Below, piece after piece: positions 21,895 to 32,886 of a stretch of 64,000 nt of DNA; positions within the stretch are counted from its first letter, which is position 1, and every line of letters starts with the position of its first letter. The translations under genes were made by a program, and so were the position numbers. The stretch is from Favolaschia claudopus. Lineage: Eukaryota > Basidiomycota > Agaricomycetes > Agaricales > Mycenaceae. The notes below the pieces were generated by a model. The model saw only the letters and a program-made list of their open reading frames with translations, made no database searches and was not told the origin of the DNA. The stretch lies in the NCBI GenBank assembly GCA_037176885.1, contig JAWWNJ010000210.1, positions 62,001 to 126,000 of the forward strand, written 5' to 3'.

Positions 21895-22665
21895 GATAGT
21901 GGCGGATCAAAGCTGGGGAGTGTTGCCAATCAGAGCCAAACTCAGAGTCATTCCTATCACCTCAGCCTCAAATACGGTGTGCTCCTCGTCTGGTCCCAGA
22001 TGGATTCTAAGTGCTTCAAGCTCGCCCCTTCGTGATTACTACTGCGGCGCCGATGCCATCCTCAAATCCCGATCCGTCGCTGTATACACATACACCTGCG
22101 TAGTGCGCCGCTTCTTCGATCGCCGATTCTCCGTTCGGTGCTATTCTCCATGTGAGGGGTGCTTCCCAAGTCGTGTCTAGTGGAGTGGGGTCGACCGTTT
22201 CAAGGTGAGCAGTCTCAGGGAAAGCATGGAACATCTCGTGCAATACGGAGCGGTGGTGTTAAGGGTATAGGAGTTGATGCATCTACGAACGAGGGGATGA
22301 AGGAGATCGTGGGGCGGAAGGGATGCGAGGCGCCCTGGGGCGTTGAAAGACGTCTGGTTTAGCCGGAGTTCGATTTGGGGGATGTTCGCCAGGTACTTCA
22401 ATGCGGCTACAGGCGTAGTCTTGAATGCGCCTGTGATGAGGCGCCACGCGATGTTCTGGACCTTGCATAGTTGTGTTAATACCCCCACAGAACCTTTCCT
22501 GCCACCAGATCCGGTGGGAAATACGGGGGAATACCAGACGCACAAGGCATACTCCACGACGGAGGGGTACAGTTGGCGACAGTATTGAAAGAAGATCAGA
22601 TCTTGAATGTATGCAGGAAAGAAACACGAACCATCGTTTGTGAGGAGCTTCAACGGCCTCCAATG
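21895..22665 (-). pseudogene. LINE-type reverse transcriptase C-terminus and RNase H
   Basis: The minus frame from ~22650 reads SVVEYALCVWYSPV, VQNIAWRLITGAFKTTPVAAL and ELRLNQTSFNAPGRLASLPP, the thumb region of fungal non-LTR polymerases. After a frameshift near 22200 comes CVYSDGSGFEDGIGAAVVI (RNase H, first catalytic Asp), then HLGPDEEHTVFEAEVIGM in another frame. The polymerase core with its catalytic YADD box is missing. It ends against the target duplication of the element at 19413. A relic. Confidence 0.8.
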
Positions 22666-22689
22666 CTAGCTGTTGGATTGTCGATAGCA

Positions 22690-22900
22690 TGGCATATGTC
22701 GATGTCGAGGTGGAGGCAGAGGCCGAGCCAGAGTTGGAGGCAGCGGCGGAGGTCGAGGTCGAGGCAGAGGTCGAGGTCGAGGCAGAGGTCGAGGCAGAGG
22801 CAGAGGCCGCGGCAGAGGCAGAGGTCGAGGCAGAGGTCGAGGGCAGAGGCAGAGGTCGAGGCAGAGGTCGAGGCAGAGGCAGAGGTCGAGGTTGAGATGG
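22690..22900 (+). repeat. GAGGCAGAGGTC minisatellite
   Basis: About 200 bp of 6- and 12-bp units built from GAGGCAGAGGTCGAGGCAGA-type sequence. On the minus strand one frame encodes Ser/Thr/Ala repeats and another Leu/Cys/Asp repeats. It lies at the 3' end of the unknown minus-strand gene and next to the LINE remnant. Confidence 0.8.
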
Positions 22901-24140
22901 ACGGTCCGGCAGAGGTCGACGGCTCTTCGTCGTCGTCATCCTCGCCTTCAGCATGCTCCGCTGCAAATAAGATGAGATGATGCAAGTGAGAATCGAGGTG
23001 GAAGAAGAACATACCTTGGAACTGTTGGCAATCCTCCCAGGTGAGGAGGACGCGCTTCTCCTTCAGCGCGATAGTAGTCGACCCCGGTTTGACCATTTGA
23101 ATCTCTTGTTGAGGAAAAGGGTGAGAGGGTCTCATCCATCGGCATTACAGGCCAACGAAGAGGGGGGCAGTAAAAGGGTGATCCATCGGGTCCGAATTTG
23201 AGGCCTCATAATCAATTGCGCGGGATCCAACGGTACGTTGGGGACTAACATTGTTGATGCCACGATGAATTGAATAAGAAGAACATACCGAGGCACTTCA
23301 ACAAGCTTTTTCTGGCGACGGTCAAACGTGCAAAGTTTTTTCTCCGCGTTCATCTGAATGAGGTCGGGATTGACGTAGGCGGCATATGTAGTACAGTCGT
23401 GGACAGTCAAACACAACAAAATTGATCGATGACTTCCCATGCTTCCGAAAACCATCGGAATCGATAGATCTCATCGAAGGCTCTCGGTTGGTACCCAAAT
23501 CATCATATTTCAACGAGCGGATCGGCCAGGAGAACGAATTTTAGTGATCCGAGGGGGCCTGAAAGTTGGCCGTACCCCTTTATGTAAGCCTGAAATTTTG
23601 AAAAAAATATGGAATCGACGCCTTTTTGAGTAGTAGAATCTGATGGTGTATGAGACGAAAAATTTCAACGAGCCGTTATAGCATAATAAATGAAACAACT
23701 TTCGGATCAACAGCCACGTCGGCTCATGGGAAGCTGCCGAAAACTGTTCCGGCTTTCAGTTTCAGAGTGAATTTGTCGCAATTCAGGCGGAAGGGCTAGA
23801 AATTGCGGCTTGCACAACCAATCAGCTATATCTACTCCAAGAAGCTCCCCCAGGGTCAGGTTTACCCCTCACAATTTTCATTCAAGTCATTCAAAATATT
23901 GGCCGGACCCATTCCTCGTGGAAAATATTCGATTAGGTGCTTAAAATGCGTCTTTTTTCAAGTAGAGTTTGATTCTATGGTCAGATATATTCAGAAATCA
24001 AAATCCCGGCCAAAAATCGATTTGTCATGTTTGACTGCCCACGACTGTAGTTGAATATACTCTATGTTGATGCGGTCGTTCATGGTATATGATTGGTTCT
24101 TCTCGGGGTCGGGCGTATGGACGATTGGTACTGGAATGAG
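22900..24140 (-). CDS. unidentified multi-exon gene, interrupted by an intronic element
   Basis: Several minus-strand segments join through good introns. A short exon near 24130-24060 contains YHERPHQHR. The intron starting GTATATTC holds the element 23395-24047 and ends ..CTCATTCAG. The next exon starts MNAEKKLCTFDRRQKK (~23355). Another intron (GTATGTTC..AATGTTAG, ~23290-23247) leads to DYEASNSDPMDHPFTAP. The frame ALKEKRVLLTWEDCQQFQ (near 23080-23030) comes next, then intron GTATGTTC..ATTTGCAG, then an acidic stretch (AEHAEGEDDDDEEPSTS) running into the minisatellite. One in-frame TAA near 23146 and a phase mismatch there mean an exon is misjudged or the gene is dead. I recognise no domain. 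Confidence 0.45.
23395..24047. mobile_element. TA-flanked Tc1/pogo-like element in an intron
   Basis: 653 bp with ends CAGTCGTGGACAGTCAAACA and GTTTGACTGCCCACGACTG, and TA at 23393-23394 and 24048-24049. The host intron without it would be about 52 bp. No transposase frame recognised. Confidence 0.8.
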
Positions 24141-24470
24141 AGCGATATGAATATTAGCCGGAATTCTTCCTGAGAGCCGCGTGAGACAAGGACAGAACGA
24201 AGTTGGTAATACGAAGCTCTGGGTAGCTCTATTCAAGACCACCATGTCATATGCACCTAGTCTGGCAACGAATCGAGTTGGCGCCTGGAACGTGAAGGGA
24301 AAAAAAAAGGATTTGCAGTGTTGACGGCAGAGCAAGTGAAGCAATGAAAAGTATGGCTGAAGTCGACCCCAAGGAGCGAAACTAAGACCTCTAACGCTGG
24401 TCTGAGAGCGTGACGACTGGGATCAACAGCAGCGAGCAAGGATCAAGGGCAGGAGCTGGAGTGCACAAGC
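24141..24470. other. unassigned; open minus frame
   Basis: A minus-strand frame (24344-23991, 117 codons) covers part of this stretch and overlaps the unknown gene in another frame. I see no motif. Otherwise nothing. Confidence 0.3.
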
Positions 24471-24939
24471 TAGTGTTGCCACCGAGTCCAGTCTGACTCG
24501 AGTTGAAACCCGACTCGACCCGAAAAAGGAGCAACTGGAACCGATCCGAGAGCTTCAACTCGAGTCCAGCTCAAGTTGGGCTCCCAAAAATGGAAGTCAC
24601 TCACTTCCTGGCCGTTTGAGATGGGAATTTTTTGTAGTGTCCCATTGTGAAACCAAAAGAAACGATTTGGCGAAAAGAAATTGCGCGAGAATGCGGGTCT
24701 ATGGGAGTCAGCATTGAATCTGAGTGGTGGTCCAGCAGCTAGTGACCTCCGTGACATGACGAAGCCGGGTCACTTTTCCGAGGCTCCGGAGACAAACCCC
24801 AAACAAACCCCTCAAATGCCCATGGGCGGTGGGAGAACTCGATGTCAACTCGAGTCGGAACTCGAACCAACTCAATACAATCGAGTCGGCATCGAGTTCT
24901 GACTCGAACTCGACTCACCCGACTCGGTGGGCAACACTA
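24471..24939. mobile_element. hAT-like MITE, 8-bp TSD
   Basis: 469 bp, ends TAGTGTTGCCACCGAGTC and GACTCGGTGGGCAACACTA, with GCACAAGC directly repeated at 24463-24470 and 24940-24947. Terminal parts are rich in ACTCGAGTC words. An 8-bp duplication with TAGTG ends fits hAT. Confidence 0.87.
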
Positions 24940-25157
24940 GCACAAGCAAGCCCATACAGCGCGATTATCTATGCCAGTGAGCGGCTGGTATCGGGAAAAT
25001 ATCGCCGGGTATCGGCAGGTATCGTCTGGACTCGAAATAGCACAAAGCACTGCATTCGAGCCAGTCCGAGCTCTGACGATACCGCCCGATACTAGACGAT
25101 GCCAGCCGCGAGAATTTTGAGAGGGCCATCAATGCGCATTTTCTTTTGTATCCTATT

Positions 25158-25434
25158 AGAGAGTTTGCGGTGAGCCGCCAGAAGCCACCCGGTGGCTCTC
25201 CCGGCATGCGCTGTGGAGCGGCTACGTCATATAGTGGCTTCCGGCGGCTTGCTGGCGGCTAGTTTGCAGTTTGTTTCGGCATTTTCTCAATAGCTAGCAA
25301 GGTTTAAGGTGCGGAAAAAATTGTAGATGAGTTGGAGTAGAGAAATCCGGGATTTTCCGGTTGAAACAAGCCAGACTACTCCGCATGCCGTCAGAGCCAC
25401 CGGGTGGCTTCTGGCGGCTCACCGCAAACTCTCT
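25158..25434. mobile_element. M2-like TIR element (AGAG ends, ATT duplication)
   Basis: 277 bp with ends AGAGAGTTTGCGGTGAGCCG and CGGCTCACCGCAAACTCTCT and ATT on both sides (25155-25157, 25435-25437). Inner palindromes around GCCACCCGGTGGC. A diverged left half lies at 42572-42700. The end pattern AGAG..TTTGC is shared with 61877-62073. Confidence 0.85.
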
Positions 25435-26199
25435 ATTGTACCGGGCAGTATCGCGTTGTATTAAAAAATGATGTATTCCGATATTCTACCACATCCAGTA
25501 CTACCGCGGTACCACTGCCGCCTGCGCTCCCTGCACTCGTCGTTCCCGCCACCTCAGCCCGCGTTCGCCTCGCCCTCGCCCTCCCACCCACGCCAGCGCT
25601 ACCCGCCCCTCGTGCACCCGTATCTCGGCCGAATCCCGCGTCAAATATGCCAATGCAGGGCGGTCGTCGGGAGCGCTCCTGAAAGGCATCGCGATGAGGA
25701 GCGGGGTGGGAGGCCGCATTCTGGAGAGTGAAATGAGAAACAGTAGGTTCGTGTTATTGTGAAGACTCGCACCTGTCATCTGTGGCGTCGAACGATGCAG
25801 ATGATCCCGGCATTCTCATTTTCGTAAAACACGCGTCTAACAGCATATCGTTGTATTGGAACTTTGAAAATTCATCGATGCTTCATTTTCTTTGAGGGAC
25901 TCATCGATAAAACCAACTCGGCATTCCTATGTCTCTGGATAACTCTGAGCTCTTCGTGCCGGCGCTGTAGTTGCGGAACTGCGGCCCGCAAGGCTTGTTT
26001 TGGAATTGAAAATTCCTGTTTTATGCTCGCCTTGCCTGCTAGCAATCTCGACATAAGTCAGTCGTTTCTGCATTTGACTGCCAACCCTGAATGCGGCTGT
26101 GTCTGCTGGGACCCTGAAGACCACGAACCTACAATATAAGCGGTCTGAGTTCAGTTGAGAGTCGACATCCGACTACGTGATGCCGTCCCGTTCAGAGGG
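25435..26199 (+). other. unassigned; Pro/Ala-rich open frame
   Basis: A plus frame ending at 25682 becomes rich in Pro, Ala and Leu (LPPALPALVVPATSARVRLA). Such stretches occur in retroelement ORF1/gag leaders but also by chance in GC-rich DNA. A minus frame (26054-25872) has a charged, coiled-coil-like run (LQRRHEELRVIQRHRNAEL). Neither is recognised. Confidence 0.25.
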
Positions 26200-26201
26200 T
26201 A

Positions 26202-26882
26202 CAGTGGTGGCAAATAGAAATTGCCGTGGCTTTTTGGTCAAAATCTTGCTGTATACTTCACCGAATGACCTGAAATAAAATGTAGAGATAAATATATGAT
26301 ACCTCTGTACTGCTTAAAACACTCAGCTATATATTACGCCCTGACAATGCATCAATAACAGGACAGTTTCTGATTATTGCCATATCTGGAAAGACTCAAT
26401 GTATCCTCAGCAAAAAAGTGTCACAATAGGATGAAGGTACTTGAAAAACAGTCCTAGTTTCCACTTTTGTTGAGAGTTGACCCTCATTTGAGCTCACAAC
26501 AACCGCTCAGAGTTGGCTATTTTCACACAAAATAGCTGAAAATGCAGAGAAAATAGCTAAAATGACCTACTTCGAGCGGCCGTTGTGAGCTCAAATAACG
26601 ATCAATTCCAGTCAATCAAAGTGAGAACTAGCATTGTTTTTCAAGTACTTTTATCCTATTATGACACTTCTTTGCTGAGGGTACATTGTGTTTTTCCGGA
26701 TATGGCAAAAATCGGAAACCATCCATTATTGATGCATTCTCAGTGCATGATATGTTGCTGAGTGTTCTAAGAGGTATAGAGGTATCACATACCCATCTCT
26801 ACATCTTATTTGAGGTCATTCGGTGAAGTATACATCGAGATTTCTACCAAAAAGCCACGGCAATTTCTATTTGCCACCACTG
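26202..26882. mobile_element. fold-back element F1, copy 2
   Basis: 681 bp with TA at 26200-26201 and 26883-26884 and the same ends as copy 1 (CAGTGGTGGCAAATAG). More diverged from copies 1 and 4 than those are from each other. It abuts the outer side of the AT-rich inverted arm beginning at ~26909. Confidence 0.92.
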
Positions 26883-27325
26883 TATGTTACTTCTGCTACA
26901 TGTATGGAGCTCATTGCGAAGAAGAATATTTGTTGCCTGTATGACTAGGGATGAGCTGGTGGAGGAAACAAATATTTTTGTACCTGTGCCCTAGGACACA
27001 GCTACCCCACAACTGGCACCCATAATAATAATATCTCTCTTACGTAGCTGGTTCCAGCTCCCGATACAGAGAATATTTTTTCAATCTGGAGGCTACTGTT
27101 CAGCCTGAACACACTTGTGATGCTAGTAATAATATTAGATTGGCTGTGCAACAAGACCCAGCTGACCATTGGATATATTATTTCAGTGCCTAACTCACAG
27201 GCTCTGCTTGTCGATGTAGCAATATTACTTGCCCTATCTAGCCAGTCGAAGCTAGTCAAACAGGACAATACTTCTCATCAGATCTGCCAGGTTGTAGCTC
27301 ATGAACCATAATATTGATGTAGCTA

Positions 27326-28012
27326 CAGTGGTGGCAAATAGAAATTGCCGTGGCTTTTTGGTGAAAATCTGGCTGTATACTTCACCGAATGACCTCAAAT
27401 AAAATGTAGAGATAGGTATGTGATACTTTAGTACCTCTTAGATCAGTCAGCAATATATATTATGCCCTGAGAATGCATCAATCATAGGATGATTTCCGAT
27501 TTTTGCCATATTCGGAAAAACACAATGAACCCTCAGGTAAAAGGTGTCATAATAGGATGAAAGTACTTAAAAAACAGTCCTAGTTTCCACTTTGGTTGAA
27601 TGGAATTGACCCTGATTTGAGCTCACAGCAGCCGCTCAAAGTTGGCTATTTTCACACAAAATAGCTGAAAATGCAGAGAAAATAGCTAAAAGGACCAACT
27701 TCAAGCAGCCGTTGTGAGCTCAAATGAGGTTCAATTCCAGTCAATCAAAGTGATAACTAGCATTGTTTTTCAAGTACTTTCATCCTGTTATGACACTTTT
27801 TTGCTGAGGATACATTGAGCTTTTCCAGATATGGCAATAATCAGAAACTGTCCTGTTATTGATGCATCGTCAGGGCATAATAGATAGCTGAGTATTCTAA
27901 GTGGTACAGTAGTATCATATATTTATCTCTACATCTTATTTCAGGTCATTCGGTGAAGTATACAGCAAGATTTTGGCCAAAAAGCCACGGCAATTTCTAT
28001 TTGCCACCACTG
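27326..28012. mobile_element. fold-back element F1, copy 3 (inverse orientation)
   Basis: 687 bp, TA at 27324-27325 and 28013-28014. It reads as the reverse complement of copy 1, consistent with the near-palindromic nature of the family. Inserted just inside the left arm of the AT-rich region. Confidence 0.92.
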
Positions 28013-28139
28013 TACATCTCTGGCCAGAGCTTGTTATATCATATATTATTGGGCGTTGGACCTCCGGAATCAGCTTGCCAATAAAAATAATATTCCTCAG
28101 CTGTTCCCCAGGTGCAATGATGAAAATAGAATACCATAC

Positions 28140-28215
28140 ACTAGGATTCGAAACCTCAGCATTCCAATAACGAAGGAAGTTAACCAATGAGCAACTCAAC
28201 CATTACACCAAAGAA
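28140..28215 (-). repeat. tRNA-like Pol III promoter (SINE-like)
   Basis: On the minus strand TGGTGTAATGG matches the tRNA A-box pattern. About 45 bp later GGTTTCGAATCC resembles a B-box with one extra T. No full cloverleaf with paired acceptor stem is seen, so this is more likely a tRNA-derived SINE remnant than a tRNA gene. Confidence 0.4.
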
Positions 28216-28219
28216 CAAT

Positions 28220-29790
28220 TGTCTCTGCATGTGTGGTGAGATACATCACACTCCCTCCTTCTCCATGGTATCAGCATCGCACAATGAGCGGAATGCACAG
28301 CTCGCTTTTTCGAAATGTTCAATATCATTCTACCAAAAGCAGCCAAAAAATATTATCATCTAACGGTTAGGCTTCAGCTCATCCTTATAGCTTGTGCTGT
28401 ATAACAAGTCAAACATGCTGTTTTTGAGCTGCTCACCTGGAAATGAATGTGTGTGTGCACTTATAACTTTTCTCGCAGAAACAATTTTATGGTCCTAAAT
28501 GTTTGGCAAAGCTCAATAATATTATTCATCCTTGTATCTAGAGGCAAGCTCAATTACATATTGGAGTAACCACAAAAACCACCGTACACATCCCCAGTAC
28601 ATGATTGGATGCAAAAGAGAACCTAGCAATGCTCTCAATTGGTATTGTTATTTTTGACTCTACCGCAGGTTTCTTTCCTTTTTAGGCTACTAACGCTTCC
28701 CATTTGAAAAAGGCAATTACACTACACCTCACATCCCAAAAAGGAAATTTTCAACATCGCAGCCAGGCACAGGTTAAATCCGGCATGTTTTCAACTTTGA
28801 ACTTGTATCCAGCAGTTTTGTTGTCTATTCTGGAGATCTGGAATATCTAATGCCGGTAATGGTGGCCTGCCAACACACACAAAACCACCAAATATTTCTA
28901 CCTTATGTACCCTAACATGATTCACTGTTTGACAAAGGAGCAATGGCCACCAGACAAAACACAACTTTCTCAGATCTTGGTCAATTCTCATGTAAGAAGG
29001 CATTTTTAGATGGGGATCAATATTCTAAGTCATGTTGTATCATCAGATTCGGCTGATATGCCCTCCTTGACACACAATTCATCAAATCATCCAAAACACA
29101 TATTTGACAATATGAGATCAGAAGTGCACTAGAAGGTTGGATTTACGACAAAAAGGAGCTTTTCTGATAAATGACACAAGCTTTAATGACTTGAAGCAAG
29201 CTTAACAACAAGTGATGATCCTAGGATAAGGAAATATAGACATGTATGACATTGGATGAGATATCAACAATAGTGTTAGAATGTCACACATTTGATATAC
29301 AGACTTCATGCACAATCACCTCTGGAAGTGAGGGAACACATTACAAAGTTTATTTGTCCCCTACATGTAGCATGATCACTGAGGCAACAATTTCCTGATG
29401 TAGGGTGAATTCATTGTATAGCTGCATATTAGATAGTCATAAGAATGCTAAGACACTCAAGGATACTTCAATTATCTGGCATGACCTTATCAGAGTATAT
29501 GGAACACTTTATGACAACTATATTGCATTTGGTAGATTTAGTCTGAGCATTTCAACAGTTTCACAGGCTTGCCCTGCTGTTTTTCAAAGTTATAGAACTG
29601 CATTGTTCTCAAACACCATTCAAGAATCAGTATAAGCTGTTATCATCAACAACCTACATTAAGTAAGGGCATTTTATGAGAAATTTCCTTTTTTGGGTGC
29701 TAGGAGTCAGTATCCAAAAAGGAATGTTGTGATTGAGGCTCGCAAAAGGCTGCCTGCTAGAAAGGAATGCAGCATGAAGGTGAGGGAGTC
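28220..29790. other. AT-rich DNA without recognised gene
   Basis: Only short frames occur (largest 76 codons at 29405-29635, plus strand). ATGGTATCAGCATC at ~28265 loosely resembles a tRNA-Met primer-binding site but lacks a flanking LTR. Nothing further supported. Confidence 0.4.
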
Positions 29791-29799
29791 CGATAGAGG

Positions 29800-29890
29800 T
29801 CCTTTGCCATGTCTGGTTGGTGTACTGGTAGCATGTGTCTATCCTGTTTTATAGTTGTCAGGTGATTGTTGATTCAAACCCTAATGTTGG
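29800..29890 (+). repeat. second tRNA-like Pol III motif pair
   Basis: TGGTGTACTGG (A-box-like, one mismatch) near 29818 is followed ~50 bp later by GATTCAAACCC (B-box-like). It parallels the minus-strand pair at 28140-28215. Possibly SINE remnants. Confidence 0.35.
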
Positions 29891-30511
29891 TGGTTTTTTT
29901 GGTTGCCTAAATTTCAGCTCTTGTGCTCTGCTGCGTACTCTACTCTTCCCATAGACCATCATTTCACTCCCCACTTTTTCTTTTGCTGTCACCTCAATTT
30001 CTCGGTGTCTGGAACACCCTATCAAAACATGAGTAGCTTCTCCCTAGCTGACTGGCACATAATATTGTTATAGTTTTAGAAAGCAGAACCCTAGTCACAA
30101 GGAGGATAATACTATATGATAGGCAAGATGATGTCATGTGGCGGGTATGCGTACTATGAGCTGTAATTCACTAAGCAGAGCAAGTAATATTGTTCTATCT
30201 AACAAGCAGAGCCAGTGAATTAGGCACCGGAATAATATATCTGATGGTCAGCTGGGTCTTGTTGCACAGGCAATGTAATATTATTACTAGCGTCACAATT
30301 GTGTCAGCTGAACAGTAGCACCCAGATTGAATAATATTCTCTGTATCGGGAGCTGGAACCAGCGATGTAAGGGAGATATTATTAATATGGGTGCCAGTTG
30401 TACAGTAGCTGTGTCCTAGGGCACAGGTACAAAAATATTTGTTTCCTCCACCAGCTCATCCCTAGTCACACAGGCAACAAATATTCTTCTTTGCAATGAG
30501 CTCTTGCCAAA

Positions 30512-31130
30512 GGTTTAGCTGCAATAATAATATTGGGCTCTACAGGGTCCATCAGCTGACTCCGAGAGACTAGGGACAATATTATTATTCACTTGGACAG
30601 CTGATACCATCTGTCAAGGCAAGATATTTTCTGTGTTGCTGAACAGCTCAGACCAGTCATTCAGGTGAACAAGTATTATTGCTTTCAACCTCATCAACTA
30701 GCTGAGTGCTAACAACATAGGCGAATTAATATTATACTAGCTACAATGGGATGTCTGCTGTAAGCTACTTAGCTGGCCAAGGAATACTATTGTATTACAC
30801 CAACTCAATCAGCTAGATGCTAAGATTCCAAGGAATTAATATTCCAACACCTCCACTGGGTAGTCAGTCAGCTGTCACCTGATCAGCTTGGAGAGAAGTA
30901 TTTTTTTGTCTAGGGTAAGGTGAGCAGACCTTTGTTGTATAGGCATAATAATATTATATATCACCGGAGCCTAGCATCTGGAGGCATTATTCTTTTAGAA
31001 ACCACCCTGCCTTACGGCGCAAATAGACTGTCAGCTCGTACATAGAAATCAGGCACTATAATATTATAACTCCCCAGAGAAAAAAATATTGTCACCCTAG
31101 ACACTAGGCCTCAGCTGTGAATCCGGCGGA
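30512..31130. repeat. recurrent AATATT / CAGCTGA subterminal words
   Basis: Outside the right arm the same style continues: AATATT-type words (ATTAATATT, AATATTATT, AAGTATTATT) appear roughly every 50-70 bp, alternating with AGCTG words. This fits the subterminal repeats of the AT-rich element, which then would extend to about 31130. Confidence 0.5.
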
Positions 31131-31342
31131 TTTCGGGGAACCCTATCATCTAGCCATTAATCATTTGTAGGGGACCTGCTATCTAGGTCATTATGGACTG
31201 CAGGCACTGCGCAAATACCCTTCCAAACCTCGCTCCATTGCTGTCGCTGCCTTCAATTCCCTTCCCTTCCGTGACCGCTCGTCGACTCCAGCTCAGGTGC
31301 GATGTATGCGTCGAGGCGCCGCATTCCAAGGGGGGGGTGATG

Positions 31343-32113
31343 TCAGGGGAACCCCTGTTTTGTGTATCGTGATTGGAGAAGGAAGTACACAGAACCGGCA
31401 CGCTTTGGCTTACGCCCGCTGGCCACGATGGCGGCTGTCTGCGATTCAGAAGGGGGGCGATTGACCCAGGTTTGGAGACTAGTGACCGGGCCCAGTTCTG
31501 GATTCGGGATCTCAAACTGGTGCTTCAACTCTCCCATGTCTGCGACCCCATCAAACGGCACTCCGTTCACCTGAAGGTGCCCATGTAACGCTACCGGCGC
31601 AATGCGGCCGCCAGGCAAGATCACAGGACCCCAGCGAGACCACTCCTTGCTGAGTACGTCAGTAGCTGCCGCAGATCCAGGTACAAGAAAGATGCTGGTG
31701 CTGCTTTGCTTCTTCGCAAAGAGTAGGCTAGGGAGGGACAAGGAAGCGAGGTGTTTATTGAGAGTGGCAGTGATTTCCGGGTAAGACGCGCCAAAGAGGG
31801 ACGGGACATCACCGTCAAAGCGAATCAGAATGCGCTCATCACTAGGAGCAGGATGTGGAGGCGGCTTAGGTTTGGGAACGGGGGGAGCGGAGGGCTTGGC
31901 GGCAGCAGCAGTGGCCACCGCAGCGTACGAAAGTGCTTTCTCCGCTTTGAAAGAGGCGACTTCCTTCCAGAGCGACGCAATGGCCTTGTTCTGAGCCTCG
32001 GATTTCGCGGACAGCTCCTTGAGCAATGGCGTAACTGCCTGGAGGAGGAGAGCGCTGAAGCCTGAGTAAGGCTCCAACCATTTAGTTTCCGTTTGCGAAC
32101 TTTGGCAAATCAA
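31343..32113 (-). pseudogene. LINE ORF1-like protein, truncated
   Basis: A 256-codon frame. The N-terminal part is helical and charged. A Pro/Lys spacer (PPVPKPKPPPHPAPSDE) follows, then RILIRFDGDVPSLFGASYPE, typical of fungal LINE ORF1 proteins with an RNA-binding fold. Near the end RKPKRAGSVYFLLQSR matches the expected position of the next strand. The zinc knuckles that normally follow are absent. The frame stops at 31343 and downstream sequence (to 31183) is out of frame. No reverse transcriptase follows. ORF1 proteins bind the element RNA for retrotransposition. Confidence 0.7.
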
Positions 32114-32260
32114 ACGGAAACGGTTAGGAAACAGTTTATAACTGTTTAAAACTGTTTTAAACGGATGAATTTCCGGGGTGTTAAATTGGGCGTACCTAGA
32201 GGTGAGTCGGCATGTTTTTTCCCCTTCTTCTCGCGTTCATCACCCCAGCAACCCCTAGAT

Positions 32261-32886
32261 CCCAGCGAAAACCCCGTCTTGGGATATCTTGGGATATCCT
32301 GGAATATCTTGGATTTGCGCATTTTATGAGAATCCAAGATATCCCAAGATTTCCCAAGAGAAATCGTGCCATATATCTTGGGATATCTTGGGTCATCTTG
32401 GATTTTGATCTCGTTTTTCAAATCAGCATTCTGGTGTATATTTATACGGTAGGGAGGCGAAAAAGACAGGCTCAAGGCCCGAATTGAACCCGCCGCACCC
32501 TCGCCAAAGAACTTTGTACCATATTCACAACCATTAGACCACAGAGGACTGAAAGTGCATGCCGAACATATGCACTAGGCGGGGCCGAGGCTTGCCGAAC
32601 GCAAATGCCGGCTTGTTTTATCTTATTTGCCACCCCTCGAAATTTTAAATGCGCATTTCACGCTCCCTCGACTCTCTAGCTATCTGCAGTTGGGCGCCAC
32701 CTTACTCTACATGTTTTTCTCAATTTTTCAAAGTGCCCAAAACAATATTGAAATGCATGAATTCTGCGATTTGAAACAACGATTTGAGACGGAGCAAGAT
32801 GAGCCAAGATGATGGCAAAAAATAATATCAGGATCCACGATATCCCAGGATATCCCAAGATATCCCAAGACGGGGTTTTCGCTGGG
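32261..32886. mobile_element. TIR element with 7-bp TSD (family S7), copy 2
   Basis: 626 bp with ends CCCAGCGAAAACCCCGTCTT and AAGACGGGGTTTTCGCTGGG. CCTAGAT is directly repeated at 32254-32260 and 32887-32893. Subterminal parts are arrays of CTTGGGATAT and its complement. Same end type and duplication length as 3025-4785, but the interior is different. Confidence 0.85.

Larger units (their letters stand above)
26909..30511. mobile_element. AT-rich region bounded by ~370-bp inverted arms
   Basis: 26909-~27290 matches the reverse complement of ~30130-30511 over about 370 bp. Shared blocks include AAGAATATTTGTTGCCTGT, CTAGGGATGAGCTGGTGG, TACCTGTGCCCTAGGACAC and GTGCAACAAGACCCAGCTGA. Between the arms are a fold-back element (27326-28012) and ~2 kb of AT-rich DNA without a credible gene. 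Base composition is clearly unlike the flanks. Probably a large non-autonomous DNA transposon with subterminal repeats; the outer ends are not defined because the left side runs into another element. Confidence 0.7.

Noticed and set aside
22573..22980. Plus-strand Arg/Gln/Ser repeat proteins over the minisatellite
   Set aside because: All six frames are open across the GAGGCAGAGGTC repeat, so length there is not evidence of coding.
28155..28215. Functional tRNA gene on the minus strand
   Set aside because: A- and B-box-like words exist, but no acceptor stem or anticodon arm pairs properly and the B-box has an extra base.
28262..28276. ATGGTATCAGCATC as an LTR-retrotransposon primer-binding site
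   Set aside because: It only partly matches the initiator-Met primer site, and no LTR, second LTR or gag/pol is found around it.
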